This document shows, one piece after another, positions 36,513 to 45,960 of a stretch of DNA of 52,260 bases; positions within the stretch are counted from its first letter, which is position 1, and the number at the start of each line of letters is the position of its first letter. The notes below the pieces were generated by a model. It saw nothing but the letters and a program-made list of their open reading frames with translations. It ran no database searches and was not told where the DNA came from. The translations under genes and the position numbers were made by a program. Source of the DNA: Maribacter sp. Its GTDB lineage: Bacteria > Bacteroidota > Bacteroidia > Flavobacteriales > Flavobacteriaceae. The DNA is taken from the NCBI GenBank assembly GCA_024228355.1, contig JAAETN010000495.1, positions 1-52,260 on the forward strand, read 5' to 3'.

Positions 36513-36870
36513 GGAATCTTTTATACAAAATAGAATCCGTGGAATAGGTTATGCCCTAAAAGGTGCGATCCTTTTAATAAGGACCGAAGCGAGTATAAAA
36601 GCACAGATTTTTATTGCATTGGTTGTTACCGCTGGCGGATTCTATTTTGATATATCAACTACGGAATGGATTCTTCAAATACTTGCTATTGCCCTTGTTC
36701 TAGGTATAGAAGGCTTGAATACTGCTATAGAAAAGCTTTCTGATTTTGTACATCCCGAGTTCGATGCAAAGATTGGATTCATTAAGGACATTTCTGCAGG
36801 GGCCGTTATGCTGGTCTCAATAGCAGCTAGTATTATTGGACTCATCATTTATCTACCTAAGATTTTTTAA
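36505..36870 (+). CDS. dgkA: Diacylglycerol kinase / undecaprenol kinase, DgkA family
   Basis: The product is a 121-residue membrane protein with three helices. The first amphipathic region contains the conserved RIRGIGYALKGAILLIRTEASIKAQI, and the family signature LGIEGLNTAIEKLSDFV carries the catalytic glutamates. It phosphorylates diacylglycerol or undecaprenol. The ATG at 36505 lies inside the end of tpx, and ftsK follows after 62 bases with its own promoter. Confidence 0.92.
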   Translation: MPKESFIQNRIRGIGYALKGAILLIRTEASIKAQIFIALVVTAGGFYFDISTTEWILQILAIALVLGIEGLNTAIEKLSDFVHPEFDAKIGFIKDISAGAVMLVSIAASIIGLIIYLPKIF

Positions 36871-36882
36871 AACAATCTTGAC

Positions 36883-36912
36883 TTTGGCTTAGATAGTAAA
36901 TTTGTATTTTTG
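36883..36912 (+). promoter_or_regulatory. Bacteroidota-type promoter before ftsK
   Basis: TTTG at 36883-36886 and TATTTTTG at 36905-36912 match the -33 (TTTG) and -7 (TAnnTTTG) elements with 18 bases between. The ftsK ATG at 36933 is 20 bases downstream, giving a short leader. It lies just after the dgkA stop. Confidence 0.55.
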
Positions 36913-36932
36913 CCCCTAGAACTAATCTATTA

Positions 36933-39308
36933 ATGGCAAAAAAACGGAGAAAGTCAAAGCCTAAGACCCCAAAGAAGGGCTCATCTTTAAAGTTATCCAA
37001 GCAAAATAAAATAATATTGGGAAGCTTATTAATGCTTTTCAGTATTGCCTTGTTTTTTTCATTTATATCCTTCTATTTTACATGGCAATATGATCAAAGT
37101 CTATTGTCAGAATTTGCCAACCGAAATGAGCAGGCCCAAAATCTTTTAAATAAGTTTGGTGCAAGTGTAAGTCACTTTTTTATGTACAAGGGATTTGGGT
37201 TGGCCGCTTTGATCTTACCATTTCTATTGTTCTATACCGGCCTTTATATGTTCCTCAGTTTAACCAAACGTGGGCTATTGAAAAAATGGATCTGGGGATT
37301 GGTGTTTGTTATCTGGATATCGATTACGCTGGGTTTCTTTGCAGCAGAAAAACCTTTATTAGGTGGACTAGTGGGTTATGAAATGAACGACTTTCTACAG
37401 GATTACACCGGTAAGATCGGAGTTCTACTGCTTTTGCTATTTGGTCTGGTTTTTATTTTGGTTCGGTTATTTAAGTTTACGCCTGATGCCATTTTTAAGT
37501 ATTTTAAAGCCAAAAAAGAATCGATCGCCTCTGAATTCAAAAAAAATCCGACCGTAGTAGGTTCTACAATCGAATTTGACAAAGAAAATGATTCTCCTGT
37601 AATTGTTGATACATATACCCACAAAGAAGATATTCCTCCTCTTGAAAAAGAAAAGATCACAAAGGAATTAGAAGTAACCCAACCAAAGGAAGAAGATGTT
37701 GAAGAGGAAGTTTTGGCCATGGAAGTTGAAAAGATAGTTGTTGAGAAAGAGGAGAAAGACAATATTGCCGATAAATTGGTTGATGATTTTGGTGAATTTG
37801 ACCCAACCCTGGAATTAGGCAATTACAAATTTCCGACTATTGATTTATTAGAGGTGCATGGCACTTCAGGTGGAATTACCATCAATCAGGAAGAACTTGA
37901 GGAAAATAAGAACAAAATTGTTGAGACGCTCAAGAACTATAAAATTGGGATTGCCCAGATCAAGGCAACTATTGGCCCTACAGTAACGCTTTATGAAATA
38001 GTGCCAGAGGCTGGAGTTCGTATATCTAAAATCAAGAACCTTGAAGATGATATCGCCCTTTCATTGGCTGCCTTGGGTATTCGAATTATAGCCCCTATTC
38101 CCGGTAAAGGCACTATTGGTATCGAAGTTCCGAACAAGAAACCAACTGTGGTTTCTATGCGTTCCGTAATTGCTTCAAGCAAGTTTCAAAAAGCAGAAAT
38201 GCAATTACCAATAGCTTTTGGCAAGACCATTAGTAACGAAACCTTTGTGGTAGATCTTGTAAAAATGCCTCACTTGCTGATGGCAGGTGCAACCGGACAA
38301 GGGAAATCGGTCGGATTAAATGCGGTCATCACTTCCCTCCTCTATAAAAAGCACCCTGCAGAGGTTAAATTTATTCTTGTAGACCCTAAAAAAGTTGAGC
38401 TAACACTATACAATAAAATTGAAAGGCATTTCCTGGCCAAGCTTCCAGACTCCGAAGAAGCGATCATCACGGATAACACCAAGGTCATCAATACACTGAA
38501 TTCGCTCTGTATCGAAATGGACAACAGGTATGAATTATTGAAGTTGGCCATGGTTCGTAACATAAAGGAGTATAATACCAAGTTCAAAGCGCGTAAATTG
38601 AATCCGCATGACGGGCATAAATTTCTTCCCTACATTGTTTTGATTATAGATGAGTTTGCCGATTTGATTATGACTACCGGAAAAGAGGTGGAAACCCCAA
38701 TTGCGAGATTGGCACAATTGGCACGAGCTATAGGTATTCACTTGATTATTGCCACCCAGAGACCATCGGTCAATGTAATTACTGGTATTATCAAGGCGAA
38801 CTTTCCTGCACGTATTGCCTTTAGGGTAACTTCAAAAATAGATTCCAGGACAATTCTGGATGCCCAAGGTGCTGATCAATTGATAGGTCGCGGCGATATG
38901 CTTTTCACCCAAGGTAATGAAGTAACCCGCTTGCAATGTGCCTTCGTTGATACTCCCGAGGTAGAAAAAATAACAGAATATATTGGCTCACAGAGAGCTT
39001 ATCCACAGGCTCATGAGCTACCAGAGTATGTTGGCGACGATTCTGGCACAAGTATTGATTATGAAATTAGTGAAAGGGACGCTATGTTCAGGGATGCTGC
39101 TGAGGTTATTGTCATAGCACAGCAAGGATCAGCTTCTTTGTTACAGCGAAAACTCAAATTAGGCTACAATCGTGCAGGTCGAATTATTGACCAATTAGAG
39201 GCCGCAGGAATTGTAGGTCCTTTTGAAGGCAGTAAAGCCAGACAGGTTTTGGTATCAGACATGATCGCTTTAGATCAATTATTAAATAACGAGTCAAATA
39301 GGATATAA
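36933..39308 (+). CDS. ftsK: DNA translocase FtsK/SpoIIIE
   Basis: The product is a 791-residue protein that pumps chromosomal DNA through the division septum. An N-terminal membrane domain of four helices (about 25-180) is followed by an acidic linker (about 190-300). The ATPase motor has Walker A GATGQGKSV (about 451-459) and Walker B VLIIDEFADL (about 567-576). The gamma winged-helix domain (about 720-791; SASLLQRKLKLGYNRAGRIIDQLEAAGIVGP) reads the KOPS-type DNA signals. The linker is short compared with E. coli. The last base of its stop is the first base of the lolA ATG. Confidence 0.95.
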   Translation: MAKKRRKSKPKTPKKGSSLKLSKQNKIILGSLLMLFSIALFFSFISFYFTWQYDQSLLSEFANRNEQAQNLLNKFGASVSHFFMYKGFGLAALILPFLLFYTGLYMFLSLTKRGLLKKWIWGLVFVIWISITLGFFAAEKPLLGGLVGYEMNDFLQDYTGKIGVLLLLLFGLVFILVRLFKFTPDAIFKYFKAKKESIASEFKKNPTVVGSTIEFDKENDSPVIVDTYTHKEDIPPLEKEKITKELEVTQPKEEDVEEEVLAMEVEKIVVEKEEKDNIADKLVDDFGEFDPTLELGNYKFPTIDLLEVHGTSGGITINQEELEENKNKIVETLKNYKIGIAQIKATIGPTVTLYEIVPEAGVRISKIKNLEDDIALSLAALGIRIIAPIPGKGTIGIEVPNKKPTVVSMRSVIASSKFQKAEMQLPIAFGKTISNETFVVDLVKMPHLLMAGATGQGKSVGLNAVITSLLYKKHPAEVKFILVDPKKVELTLYNKIERHFLAKLPDSEEAIITDNTKVINTLNSLCIEMDNRYELLKLAMVRNIKEYNTKFKARKLNPHDGHKFLPYIVLIIDEFADLIMTTGKEVETPIARLAQLARAIGIHLIIATQRPSVNVITGIIKANFPARIAFRVTSKIDSRTILDAQGADQLIGRGDMLFTQGNEVTRLQCAFVDTPEVEKITEYIGSQRAYPQAHELPEYVGDDSGTSIDYEISERDAMFRDAAEVIVIAQQGSASLLQRKLKLGYNRAGRIIDQLEAAGIVGPFEGSKARQVLVSDMIALDQLLNNESNRI

Positions 39309-39952
39309 TGAAAAAGATAATTTTTATCGCCATTGCACTTTTATCAGTTAGTATAAGTACCGCTCAGAATTCCGATAAAGCAGAATCATTATTAGATGAT
39401 GTTTATAATAAGGTTAAGGGATATGACAATATTTTTGTTGATTTTAAATTTGTGCTTAACAATCAAGAAGCAGACATCAATGATGAAACAAGGGGCGATG
39501 TTACCATGCAGGGCGATAAGTATGTAGCGAACTTTTTTGGAGCACAACAGTTGTATGACGGCAGTAAAGTTTACACCATAGTTCCTGAAAATGAAGAAGT
39601 TACGATTGAGGATAAATCTGATGATGAAAACACTATTACCCCGTCCAAAATGCTTACTTTTTACAGGCAAGGACATACTTACATATGGGATATTCTACAA
39701 AATATTCAAGGCAGAAAAATACAGTTCATCAAACTGACCCCTATTGATACCAATACAGAATATGAATCTATATTATTAGGAATTGATGCTGAGACCAAAC
39801 ACATATATAAAGTGATTGAAACCGGCAAAAACGGCACATTGACCACCATTACTGTTAATTCTTTTAAAACAAACCAACCTTTATCAAAAACCTTATTTAC
39901 TTTTGATGAGAACAAGTACAAGGATGAAGGGTACTACATCATAAGAAATTAG
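39308..39952 (+). CDS. lolA: Outer-membrane lipoprotein carrier LolA-like
   Basis: The product is a 214-residue periplasmic protein with a signal peptide (about 1-19). The body is a LolA-type beta-sheet cup (FVDFKFVLNNQEADINDETRGDVTMQGDKYVANF, then GSKVYTIVPENEEVTIED). The LolA role is to carry lipoproteins from the LolCDE exporter to the outer membrane. In flavobacteria the family is diverse, so the exact cargo is not proven. The ATG overlaps the ftsK stop by one base, and lptG follows four bases after its stop. Confidence 0.88.
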   Translation: MKKIIFIAIALLSVSISTAQNSDKAESLLDDVYNKVKGYDNIFVDFKFVLNNQEADINDETRGDVTMQGDKYVANFFGAQQLYDGSKVYTIVPENEEVTIEDKSDDENTITPSKMLTFYRQGHTYIWDILQNIQGRKIQFIKLTPIDTNTEYESILLGIDAETKHIYKVIETGKNGTLTTITVNSFKTNQPLSKTLFTFDENKYKDEGYYIIRN

Positions 39953-39956
39953 ACCA

Positions 39957-41474
39957 TTGAGAATTCTAGACCGGTATATCTTATCGAGATTCCTATTTAA
40001 CTTTTTCAGCTCGTTTGTAATATTGATGTTTATCTTCATATTTCAAACGATTTGGCTTTTTATTGATGATTTGGCGGGTAGAGAGCTGGATATTATTATT
40101 ATTGGAAAATTTCTATTATATCTAATGCCCAATCTTACTGAAAAGGTGTTGCCCCTTACAGTACTTTTGTCATCTATACTTACTTTTGGAACATTTGCGG
40201 AAAACTACGAGTTTGCTGCAATGAAAGCTTCGGGAATATCATTGCAGAGGGCAATGCTTACCCAAATTGTGTTTTCAATAATCCTCGGTGTGGTTACCTT
40301 TTATTTTGCCAATAGTGTGATACCGGCTTCAGAACAAAAAATTTACAACCTTCGCAGAAATATTGCCAAGGTCAAACCTGCCCTTGCAATTACTGAAGGC
40401 GTTTTTAGCGATATCGAAGGTGCTGATATGAATATTAAGGTAGATAAGAAATATGGGGAAAATGACCGTTTTCTAGAAAATGTGACCATTCATTTGAAAA
40501 CCAAAACCAAGGTAAACTCTACGGTTATCAAAGCAAAAACAGGAGAACTTAAGAGCAGTGAATCTTCAGATATTTTGCAATTGGTATTGTATGATGGCCA
40601 CTATTATCGCGATTTGCAAAAGAGCTCAAACAAAGCCAAAAATAAATATCCGTTTGCTAATGCGGAATTTGAAACCTATACCATGAACATTGACCTTTCG
40701 GAATTCAACAATGTTGACATGGATGAAGAAAGAGACATTAGTACAGAGAAAATGAAAAATGTCTTTCGGCTCACTAAGGATATTGACTCTTTAAAAAAAG
40801 ACAACCTAAGAATTGTAGAGGCTTTTTCGAAGAATATCCAGGGAAGAATGGGGGCTTTCGTACCACTACCAAAGGAAGATTCAACAGTTGTCGCAAAGAA
40901 AATGGCTATGAACGCCAAACTTTCCAAAAAAGAAATTACTACCAAGGACACAATGGCTATTGCCAACGTTAATTCGGTCAAGGATATTTTAAATCTTTAT
41001 CAGGATTGGCAGCAAATACAGATAGCAAATGCTGCAAAAAATGCCGCTTCAAATGTTTTGACCTCTATTCAAGGGAAAAGAAATGAGTTGGAAAAACGAT
41101 ATGAAATCTATAATAGACATATTTTATCTTTACATAAAAAATATGCCTTGGCTTTGTCATGTGTTATATTATTCTTTGTTGGAGCACCATTAGGGGCAAT
41201 TATCCGTAAAGGTGGAATTGGACTGCCAATGGTCATTGCCATTCTCTTGTTCCTAACATACTATTTTATTGGGGTCTTTGCAGAGAACTATGCCAAGAAA
41301 AACGAAATTCACCCAATTTTTGGAGCATGGTTATCTACTATGATAATGTTACCTTTAAGCGTCATTTTAACAAAAAAGGCAACAGCTGATAGAGGTTTAA
41401 TGAATTTAGACGGAGTCGTTGAATTTTTTAATAAAATTTTCAAAAAGAAAGTAAAAGAAACTACTACAGCATGA
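39957..41474 (+). CDS. lptG: LptF/LptG (YjgP/YjgQ) family lipopolysaccharide permease
   Basis: The product is a 505-residue inner membrane component of the lipopolysaccharide export machine, with three helices near each end and a large periplasmic jellyroll (about 130-380). It opens [28 protein letters not shown], and the coupling segment [16 protein letters not shown] is in the C-terminal half. The start is TTG at 39957, four bases after lolA. The long, charged periplasmic insert (about 240-330) is larger than in E. coli LptF/G. Whether it stands for LptF or LptG cannot be told from the sequence. The stop overlaps the ribB ATG as ATGA. Confidence 0.87.
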   Translation: MRILDRYILSRFLFNFFSSFVILMFIFIFQTIWLFIDDLAGRELDIIIIGKFLLYLMPNLTEKVLPLTVLLSSILTFGTFAENYEFAAMKASGISLQRAMLTQIVFSIILGVVTFYFANSVIPASEQKIYNLRRNIAKVKPALAITEGVFSDIEGADMNIKVDKKYGENDRFLENVTIHLKTKTKVNSTVIKAKTGELKSSESSDILQLVLYDGHYYRDLQKSSNKAKNKYPFANAEFETYTMNIDLSEFNNVDMDEERDISTEKMKNVFRLTKDIDSLKKDNLRIVEAFSKNIQGRMGAFVPLPKEDSTVVAKKMAMNAKLSKKEITTKDTMAIANVNSVKDILNLYQDWQQIQIANAAKNAASNVLTSIQGKRNELEKRYEIYNRHILSLHKKYALALSCVILFFVGAPLGAIIRKGGIGLPMVIAILLFLTYYFIGVFAENYAKKNEIHPIFGAWLSTMIMLPLSVILTKKATADRGLMNLDGVVEFFNKIFKKKVKETTTA

Positions 41475-42613
41475 TAACTAGCATGGAAAAAAGTATACAA
41501 TTAAATACGATTGAAGAAGCGATTGAAGATGTTCGTAAAGGCAAGGTAATCATTGTTGTTGATGATGAAAACCGCGAAAATGAAGGAGATTTCATCGCCG
41601 CTGCCGAAATGGTTACACCAGAAATGATAAATTTCATGGCGAAACATGGACGAGGATTGATCTGTGCCCCTTTAACTGAAGATCGTTGTAAGGAATTGGA
41701 TCTGGGGATGATGGTGCAGAACAATACCGTTTTGCATCAAACCCAATTCACTGTTTCTGTTGACCTGATTGGTAATGGATGTACCACAGGCATTTCTGTT
41801 CATGACCGCTCAAAAACCATATTGTCATTGGTTGATGATACCACAAAACCCCATGATTTAGGGCGTCCGGGACATATCTTTCCTTTAAGGGCGAAGAATG
41901 GTGGTGTCTTGCGACGAACAGGTCACACAGAGGCCGCTATAGATATTGCTAGACTTGCCGGTTTTAAACCAGCAGGTATTTTGGTTGAAATATTAAATGA
42001 AGATGGAACAATGGCCAGGTTACCACAGTTAGGCGATGTTGCCAAAAAGTTCGATTTAAAGGTAATTTCCATTGAGGATTTGGTTGCCTACCGGATGGAA
42101 CATGACAGCCTCATCGAAAAGAAAGAAGATTTTGAAATCACAACTCGGTTTGGAAAGTTCAGATTGCGTGCCTACCAACAAACTACAAATAATCAAGTAC
42201 ATATTGCATTGACCAAAGGGAACTGGAAACAAGACGACCCTGTATTAACACGAATCAATGCAACACTGGTTAACAACGATATTCTTGGCACCCTAACCAA
42301 TAATCCGGACAAGAAACTGGAAGATATGTTCAATGCCATAAATAAAGAGGAAAACGGTGCCTTTGTATTTATAAACCAAGAATCACAATCCTTAAATCTA
42401 TTGAATAGATTAACCGAGTTGAAAACATTACAATCAAAGGGAGTTTTTAAAGCGCCAAAAATTGATATGGACGCAAGGGATTTTGGTGTTGGTGCTCAGA
42501 TATTGCATGATTTGAATATTACTAAAATACGTCTACTGACGAATACTTTGCAGTCTAAAAGAGTAGGTATTGTTGGTTATGGTCTTAAGATTGTGGAATA
42601 TGTTACCTATTAA
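41471..42613 (+). CDS. ribB: 3,4-dihydroxy-2-butanone-4-phosphate synthase with a decayed GTP cyclohydrolase II domain
   Basis: The product is a 380-residue protein in riboflavin synthesis. The N-terminal DHBP synthase part (about 5-210) is intact: [41 protein letters not shown] and [16 protein letters not shown]. The C-terminal part (about 205-380) has the fold of GTP cyclohydrolase II but lacks its zinc cysteines; the position of the usual GSLRCDC reads [13 protein letters not shown]. The RGIGL loop is also absent, while the tail [23 protein letters not shown] is conserved. So it should make only the butanone phosphate, and a separate ribA activity is needed. The ATGA overlap couples it to lptG. 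Confidence 0.9.
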   Translation: MITSMEKSIQLNTIEEAIEDVRKGKVIIVVDDENRENEGDFIAAAEMVTPEMINFMAKHGRGLICAPLTEDRCKELDLGMMVQNNTVLHQTQFTVSVDLIGNGCTTGISVHDRSKTILSLVDDTTKPHDLGRPGHIFPLRAKNGGVLRRTGHTEAAIDIARLAGFKPAGILVEILNEDGTMARLPQLGDVAKKFDLKVISIEDLVAYRMEHDSLIEKKEDFEITTRFGKFRLRAYQQTTNNQVHIALTKGNWKQDDPVLTRINATLVNNDILGTLTNNPDKKLEDMFNAINKEENGAFVFINQESQSLNLLNRLTELKTLQSKGVFKAPKIDMDARDFGVGAQILHDLNITKIRLLTNTLQSKRVGIVGYGLKIVEYVTY

Positions 42614-42618
42614 GTCCT

Positions 42619-43812
42619 TTATAAGATTTTATTAAGCACCACAACCATTTTTCCGGCACGTTCGTTTACCTCCGCTTCGGACCAACTCAATTTTATCAAA
42701 CAAGAAATATTGCGACCTACCCAGTAATCTGATTTTGAGAAATCAGCCTTTTTAAAATCAGGTAATTGTTTAATGACTTCATTTGGTAACTTACCCAAGG
42801 AATCCCTATTTATCAAATGCTCCCATTTGCGGTAATAGTGCCAATTATTGTCATACCAATAAAAACAACCATCTATTCCTGCTTCCGTAAGTGCGATTTG
42901 CGCTACCTTGGCTTTTTCTTCATCAGGGAGGAAAAAACTTAGGAAGGAATAATTCTCAATTCCGCCCGCTGGAACTTTTCTGAAAACTAAACCTTCAATG
43001 GGCTCCAAAGCATTTCTTAAAATAGAATAATTATGTTCTTGAATTGACAGGAATTCGTCCAATCTTTTAAATTGAGCAAGACCAACAGCAGCATTCAATT
43101 CAGAAATTCTATAGTTATAGCCAAGAAAGGGGTGGCCTTCCGCTCCCCTATCCTTACCTACATGATCGTGGCCGTGGTCGCTATAGTGATCCGCATTTAT
43201 ATAGTACTTCTTATTATTTGTTATTAAAGCTCCGCCCTCACCGCATGTAATGGTTTTTACGGCATCAAAAGAAAAACAGCCCAAATCACCATAACTACCC
43301 ACCGGTTTTCCCTCATAACTTGCGCCAATAGCCTGACAAGCATCCTCCAACAATAGGAGCCCATGTTCATCACAAATAGTCTTCAATGCCAGTAAATCTG
43401 CCATCGAACCGCACATATGCACGGGCATTACAACTTTAGTGTTTTTGGTTATCGCTTGTTTTACTGCTACTGGATCCAATGTTAGTGTATCATTGATATC
43501 AACTAATATTGGTACGGCACCTATCGCCAGAATTGATTCAAAACTTGCAACAAAAGTAAAAGTTGGTATGATTACTTCGTCCCCTGCTCCAATACCAGCA
43601 CTTGCCAGGGCAACCGTCAATGCAGCAGTTCCACTACTTAATAATTGTGCGTGTTTTGTTTGCATTCGTCTTGTGATAGCCGCTTCCAATTCTTTTGTCT
43701 TCCAGTGACCATTACGCATATTATCAAAGCCATAGCGCATCAAGACCCCTGAATCCAAAACATCTTGTACTTCTTTCTTTTCTTGTTCACCAAAAAGTTC
43801 AAATCCTGGCAT
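42619..43812 (-). CDS. DegT/DnrJ/EryC1/StrS family PLP aminotransferase
   Basis: The product is a 397-residue sugar or small-molecule aminotransferase of the ArnB fold. The N-terminal glycine-poor phosphate site is SSGTAALTVALASAGIGAGDEV, the PLP aspartate is in LLEDACQAIGA, and the Schiff-base lysine is K186 in FSFDAVKTITCGEGGALIT. The tail is normal. No sugar-biosynthesis cluster surrounds it, so the substrate is open. It is convergent with ribB, with five bases between the two stops. Confidence 0.88.
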   Translation of the reverse strand: MPGFELFGEQEKKEVQDVLDSGVLMRYGFDNMRNGHWKTKELEAAITRRMQTKHAQLLSSGTAALTVALASAGIGAGDEVIIPTFTFVASFESILAIGAVPILVDINDTLTLDPVAVKQAITKNTKVVMPVHMCGSMADLLALKTICDEHGLLLLEDACQAIGASYEGKPVGSYGDLGCFSFDAVKTITCGEGGALITNNKKYYINADHYSDHGHDHVGKDRGAEGHPFLGYNYRISELNAAVGLAQFKRLDEFLSIQEHNYSILRNALEPIEGLVFRKVPAGGIENYSFLSFFLPDEEKAKVAQIALTEAGIDGCFYWYDNNWHYYRKWEHLINRDSLGKLPNEVIKQLPDFKKADFSKSDYWVGRNISCLIKLSWSEAEVNERAGKMVVVLNKIL

Positions 43813-43834
43813 TCTGATATCTATTTATTGTTTT

Positions 43835-44470
43835 TTAAAATATTTCGATAACACTATCATCAACATTTTTTCTCACTTTCTTCATCTTGGAAAACATATC
43901 ATCTTTGGCCCTATAACCAACAGGGAGCACCAATACCGAAGTCAGTCCATTCTCACTTAGATTCAAAAGCTTATCATATTCCTTGGGTATGAATCCTTCC
44001 ATTGGGCACGAATCTATTTCTTCCATTGCGCAAAATGACAATAGATTGCCCAATGCCAAATACGCTTGATTAGTGGCCCAAACCTTTACTTCTTTGGCTT
44101 CCTTCTTGGAAAAATCCGCAACCAGTGAATCCTTAAAGGGTTTTAAAACAGCATCACTGGTTCCCCTTATGCTTTTAACCCTATTAAAATATTGGGTGAT
44201 AAAATCCTTATCAATCTTCTTTTCAATACAAAGCACAAGAACATGCGAAGCATTCTCTACCTGACTTTGACCATATGAACAAGGCACCAATTGCTTTTGA
44301 ATTTCTTTGTTCTGTACTACGAGCATTTTTATGGGCTGCAATCCGTAAGAAGTTGCCGTAAGATTAAAGGCTTGTTTTAAGCCTTCAACCTTTTCCTTGG
44401 ACAAAACCCGTTTTGAATCGAATTTTTTCACGGCGTAACGCCATTTTAGATGTTCAATCTTCTTTTCCAT
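43835..44470 (-). CDS. NAD(P)H-dependent nitroreductase
   Basis: The product is a 211-residue FMN-dependent homodimeric oxidoreductase. It has the KWRYAVKKFDSKRVLSKEKVEGLKQAFNLTATSYGLQPIKMLVV start (FMN-binding basic residues), LGNLLSFCAMEEIDSCPMEGFIPKEYDKLL in the centre, and VLPVGYRAKDDMFSKMKKVRK at the end. This is the NfsB/YdgI pattern. It lies 20 bases after the TSUP permease gene, in the same direction, so it may be cotranscribed. Substrates may be quinones or nitro compounds. Confidence 0.88.
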   Translation of the reverse strand: MEKKIEHLKWRYAVKKFDSKRVLSKEKVEGLKQAFNLTATSYGLQPIKMLVVQNKEIQKQLVPCSYGQSQVENASHVLVLCIEKKIDKDFITQYFNRVKSIRGTSDAVLKPFKDSLVADFSKKEAKEVKVWATNQAYLALGNLLSFCAMEEIDSCPMEGFIPKEYDKLLNLSENGLTSVLVLPVGYRAKDDMFSKMKKVRKNVDDSVIEIF

Positions 44471-44490
44471 TTTTAATCAATTCAATATTG

Positions 44491-45249
44491 TTATAAATCA
44501 AAAAACCAAAGTTTTATGGCCATTAGGACTACCATTACGACCAAAAAGGTCTTTATGAAACCATCTCCTCTTTTAACCGACACCCGACTTGAAACCCATG
44601 CCCCTAGTCCATTCCCCAAGGCTAAAATAGCACCCACTTTCCAATTGACCTTGTCATTCAGGGCAAAAACGACTAAAGCGGAAAGGGTATAGATAAATAC
44701 CAAAGCTACTTTAGTGGCATTTACCCGCACTAAGTTCATGCGATTAAAATAATGAAGGAATAGAATAATGATAAAACCTATTCCTGCATTGATAAACCCA
44801 CCATATATGCCAATAAAGAAAAACACCAATATTGATATCCACAAATATTTTCCTGTTGTGCGTTCCCCAAGCTCAGATAGACTTATTTTGGGTTTAAAGA
44901 TTATGATCAAAACTACGACAATCATAATAATGGCCAGTATCTTATTAAAGGTCTCCCCTTTAATGTCAACAGCCAACTGAGCCCCAATTATTGCACCTAT
45001 TAAGGCCGATATACCCAAATAGATATTAAAAGGAAATGTCGAGACACCTTTGCTCTTGAATCCTGCTGTGGCTATTGCGGTTTGAAAAACAATGGCAACT
45101 CTATTAGTACCATTGGCCACGCTTGGGGGCAACCCTAAAAATATCAATACCGGCAACGATATCAGTGATGCTCCCCCAGCGATGGTATTGATAAAACCAA
45201 CTACAAAACCAACAGCAATCAAAAGAGGATAATGGTACCATTCTTCCAT
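44491..45249 (-). CDS. TSUP (TauE/SafE) family permease
   Basis: The product is a 252-residue membrane protein with about eight helices. The first repeat is GFVVGFINTIAGGASLISLPVLIFLGLPPSVANGTNR and the second GGFINAGIGFIIILFLHYFNRMNLVRVNATKV, the two conserved pore motifs of the family. The cargo is usually a sulfur-containing anion (sulfite, sulfoacetate, taurine) but cannot be predicted. It is divergent from tRNA-Ser and upstream of the nitroreductase. Confidence 0.85.
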   Translation of the reverse strand: MEEWYHYPLLIAVGFVVGFINTIAGGASLISLPVLIFLGLPPSVANGTNRVAIVFQTAIATAGFKSKGVSTFPFNIYLGISALIGAIIGAQLAVDIKGETFNKILAIIMIVVVLIIIFKPKISLSELGERTTGKYLWISILVFFFIGIYGGFINAGIGFIIILFLHYFNRMNLVRVNATKVALVFIYTLSALVVFALNDKVNWKVGAILALGNGLGAWVSSRVSVKRGDGFIKTFLVVMVVLMAIKLWFFDL

Positions 45250-45317
45250 TTAACAAAAATAGCCTCTTGAAAAGAATAATACTGATTTTGATGAAAAATA
45301 ATAATGAGTTTTCCCTT

Positions 45318-45346
45318 TTTGGAAATGAAAAAGGTTTCTATATTTG
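45318..45346 (+). promoter_or_regulatory. Bacteroidota-type promoter of tRNA-Ser
   Basis: TTTG at 45318-45321 and TATATTTG at 45339-45346 match the -33 and -7 elements with 17 bases between. The tRNA begins ten bases after the -7 element, which is a normal distance to the transcription start. Confidence 0.65.
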
Positions 45347-45356
45347 CATCCGCAAT

Positions 45357-45441
45357 GGAGAAATGGCAGAGTGGTCGAATGCGGCAGTCTTGAAAACTGT
45401 TGAGGGTCACACCTCCGGGGGTTCGAATCCCTCTTTCTCCG
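45357..45441 (+). tRNA. tRNA-Ser (anticodon UGA)
   Basis: The tRNA is 85 bases long. The acceptor stem is GGAGAAA with TTTCTCC (45357-45363, 45434-45440) and G is the discriminator. The anticodon stem-loop CAGTCTTGAAAACTG has TGA as anticodon, there is a long serine-type variable arm (GAGGGTCACACCTC), and the T-loop is GGTTCGAATCC. CCA is not encoded. It stands alone, with a promoter before it and a terminator after it. tRNA-Ser genes are often island targets, but I found no duplicated 3' end in the window. Confidence 0.96.
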
Positions 45442-45476
45442 CGATCAAGCGCAACTTTATTGTAGCTTGAAATAAG

Positions 45477-45510
45477 AAAATCCCATCAAGCAAGCTTGAA
45501 TGGGATTTTT
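45477..45510 (+). terminator. Hairpin terminator after tRNA-Ser
   Basis: The stem AAAATCCCATCAAG pairs with CTTG and ATGGGATTTT around a CAAG loop, with one bulged A and a T-run at the end. It lies 36 bases after the tRNA. Confidence 0.8.
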
Positions 45511-45910
45511 GTTTTAAGATACCCATCCTAAAAGGATGGAAAGTTGCATTTGCAGTATGGGAGATTGGGGGAACATTGAAAATAATCCCTTTTCCTCCAC
45601 ATAAATCCTTGTAATCTTTTGATTTATAGGTCTTTTTAAATTAAGTTGGCAATTTAGTTGACAATACCTCTTCTACAGTTAAAATTTTTTCATATTAAGC
45701 TCACCATTTTTATTAAAGAAAATCCAATGGGCTTTTAACATTTTTTATTGATTTCGTGGTAACATGTGACAGTTCATCAAATTTTTGAAAAGTATCTTTA
45801 TCCAACATTTTGGAAGTTATCTTAAAATATTAACAATACTAACTACTATATGATTATACGGCTAATATTAGAAATTATAATATGAAAAATTAAAGAATTA
45901 ACTTTATCAC
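45511..45910. other. Gene-free stretch
   Basis: These 400 bases are AT-rich. I see no gene or gene fragment on either strand, and no clear promoter. A weak AACAATAC motif near 45831-45838 could be a decayed arm of the border motif found at 45911. Confidence 0.35.
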
Positions 45911-45923
45911 AACGTTGGCATTA
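45911..45923 (+). repeat. Left border of the oxidoreductase cassette
   Basis: The motif is AACGTTGGCATTA. The nine bases TTGGCATTA (45915-45923) are the exact complement of TAATGCCAA at 46679-46687, just past the gene. The G immediately before TT corresponds to the integron cassette junction G/TT. Confidence 0.55.
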
Positions 45924-45960
45924 ATAGGAGCGGAAACAAGATGTGTGAAGTAAAAATATC

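Noticed and set aside
45357-45441. tRNA-Ser as the attachment site of the oxidoreductase/GH3 patch
   Set aside because: No second copy of the tRNA 3' end was found downstream in the window, and no integrase is present.
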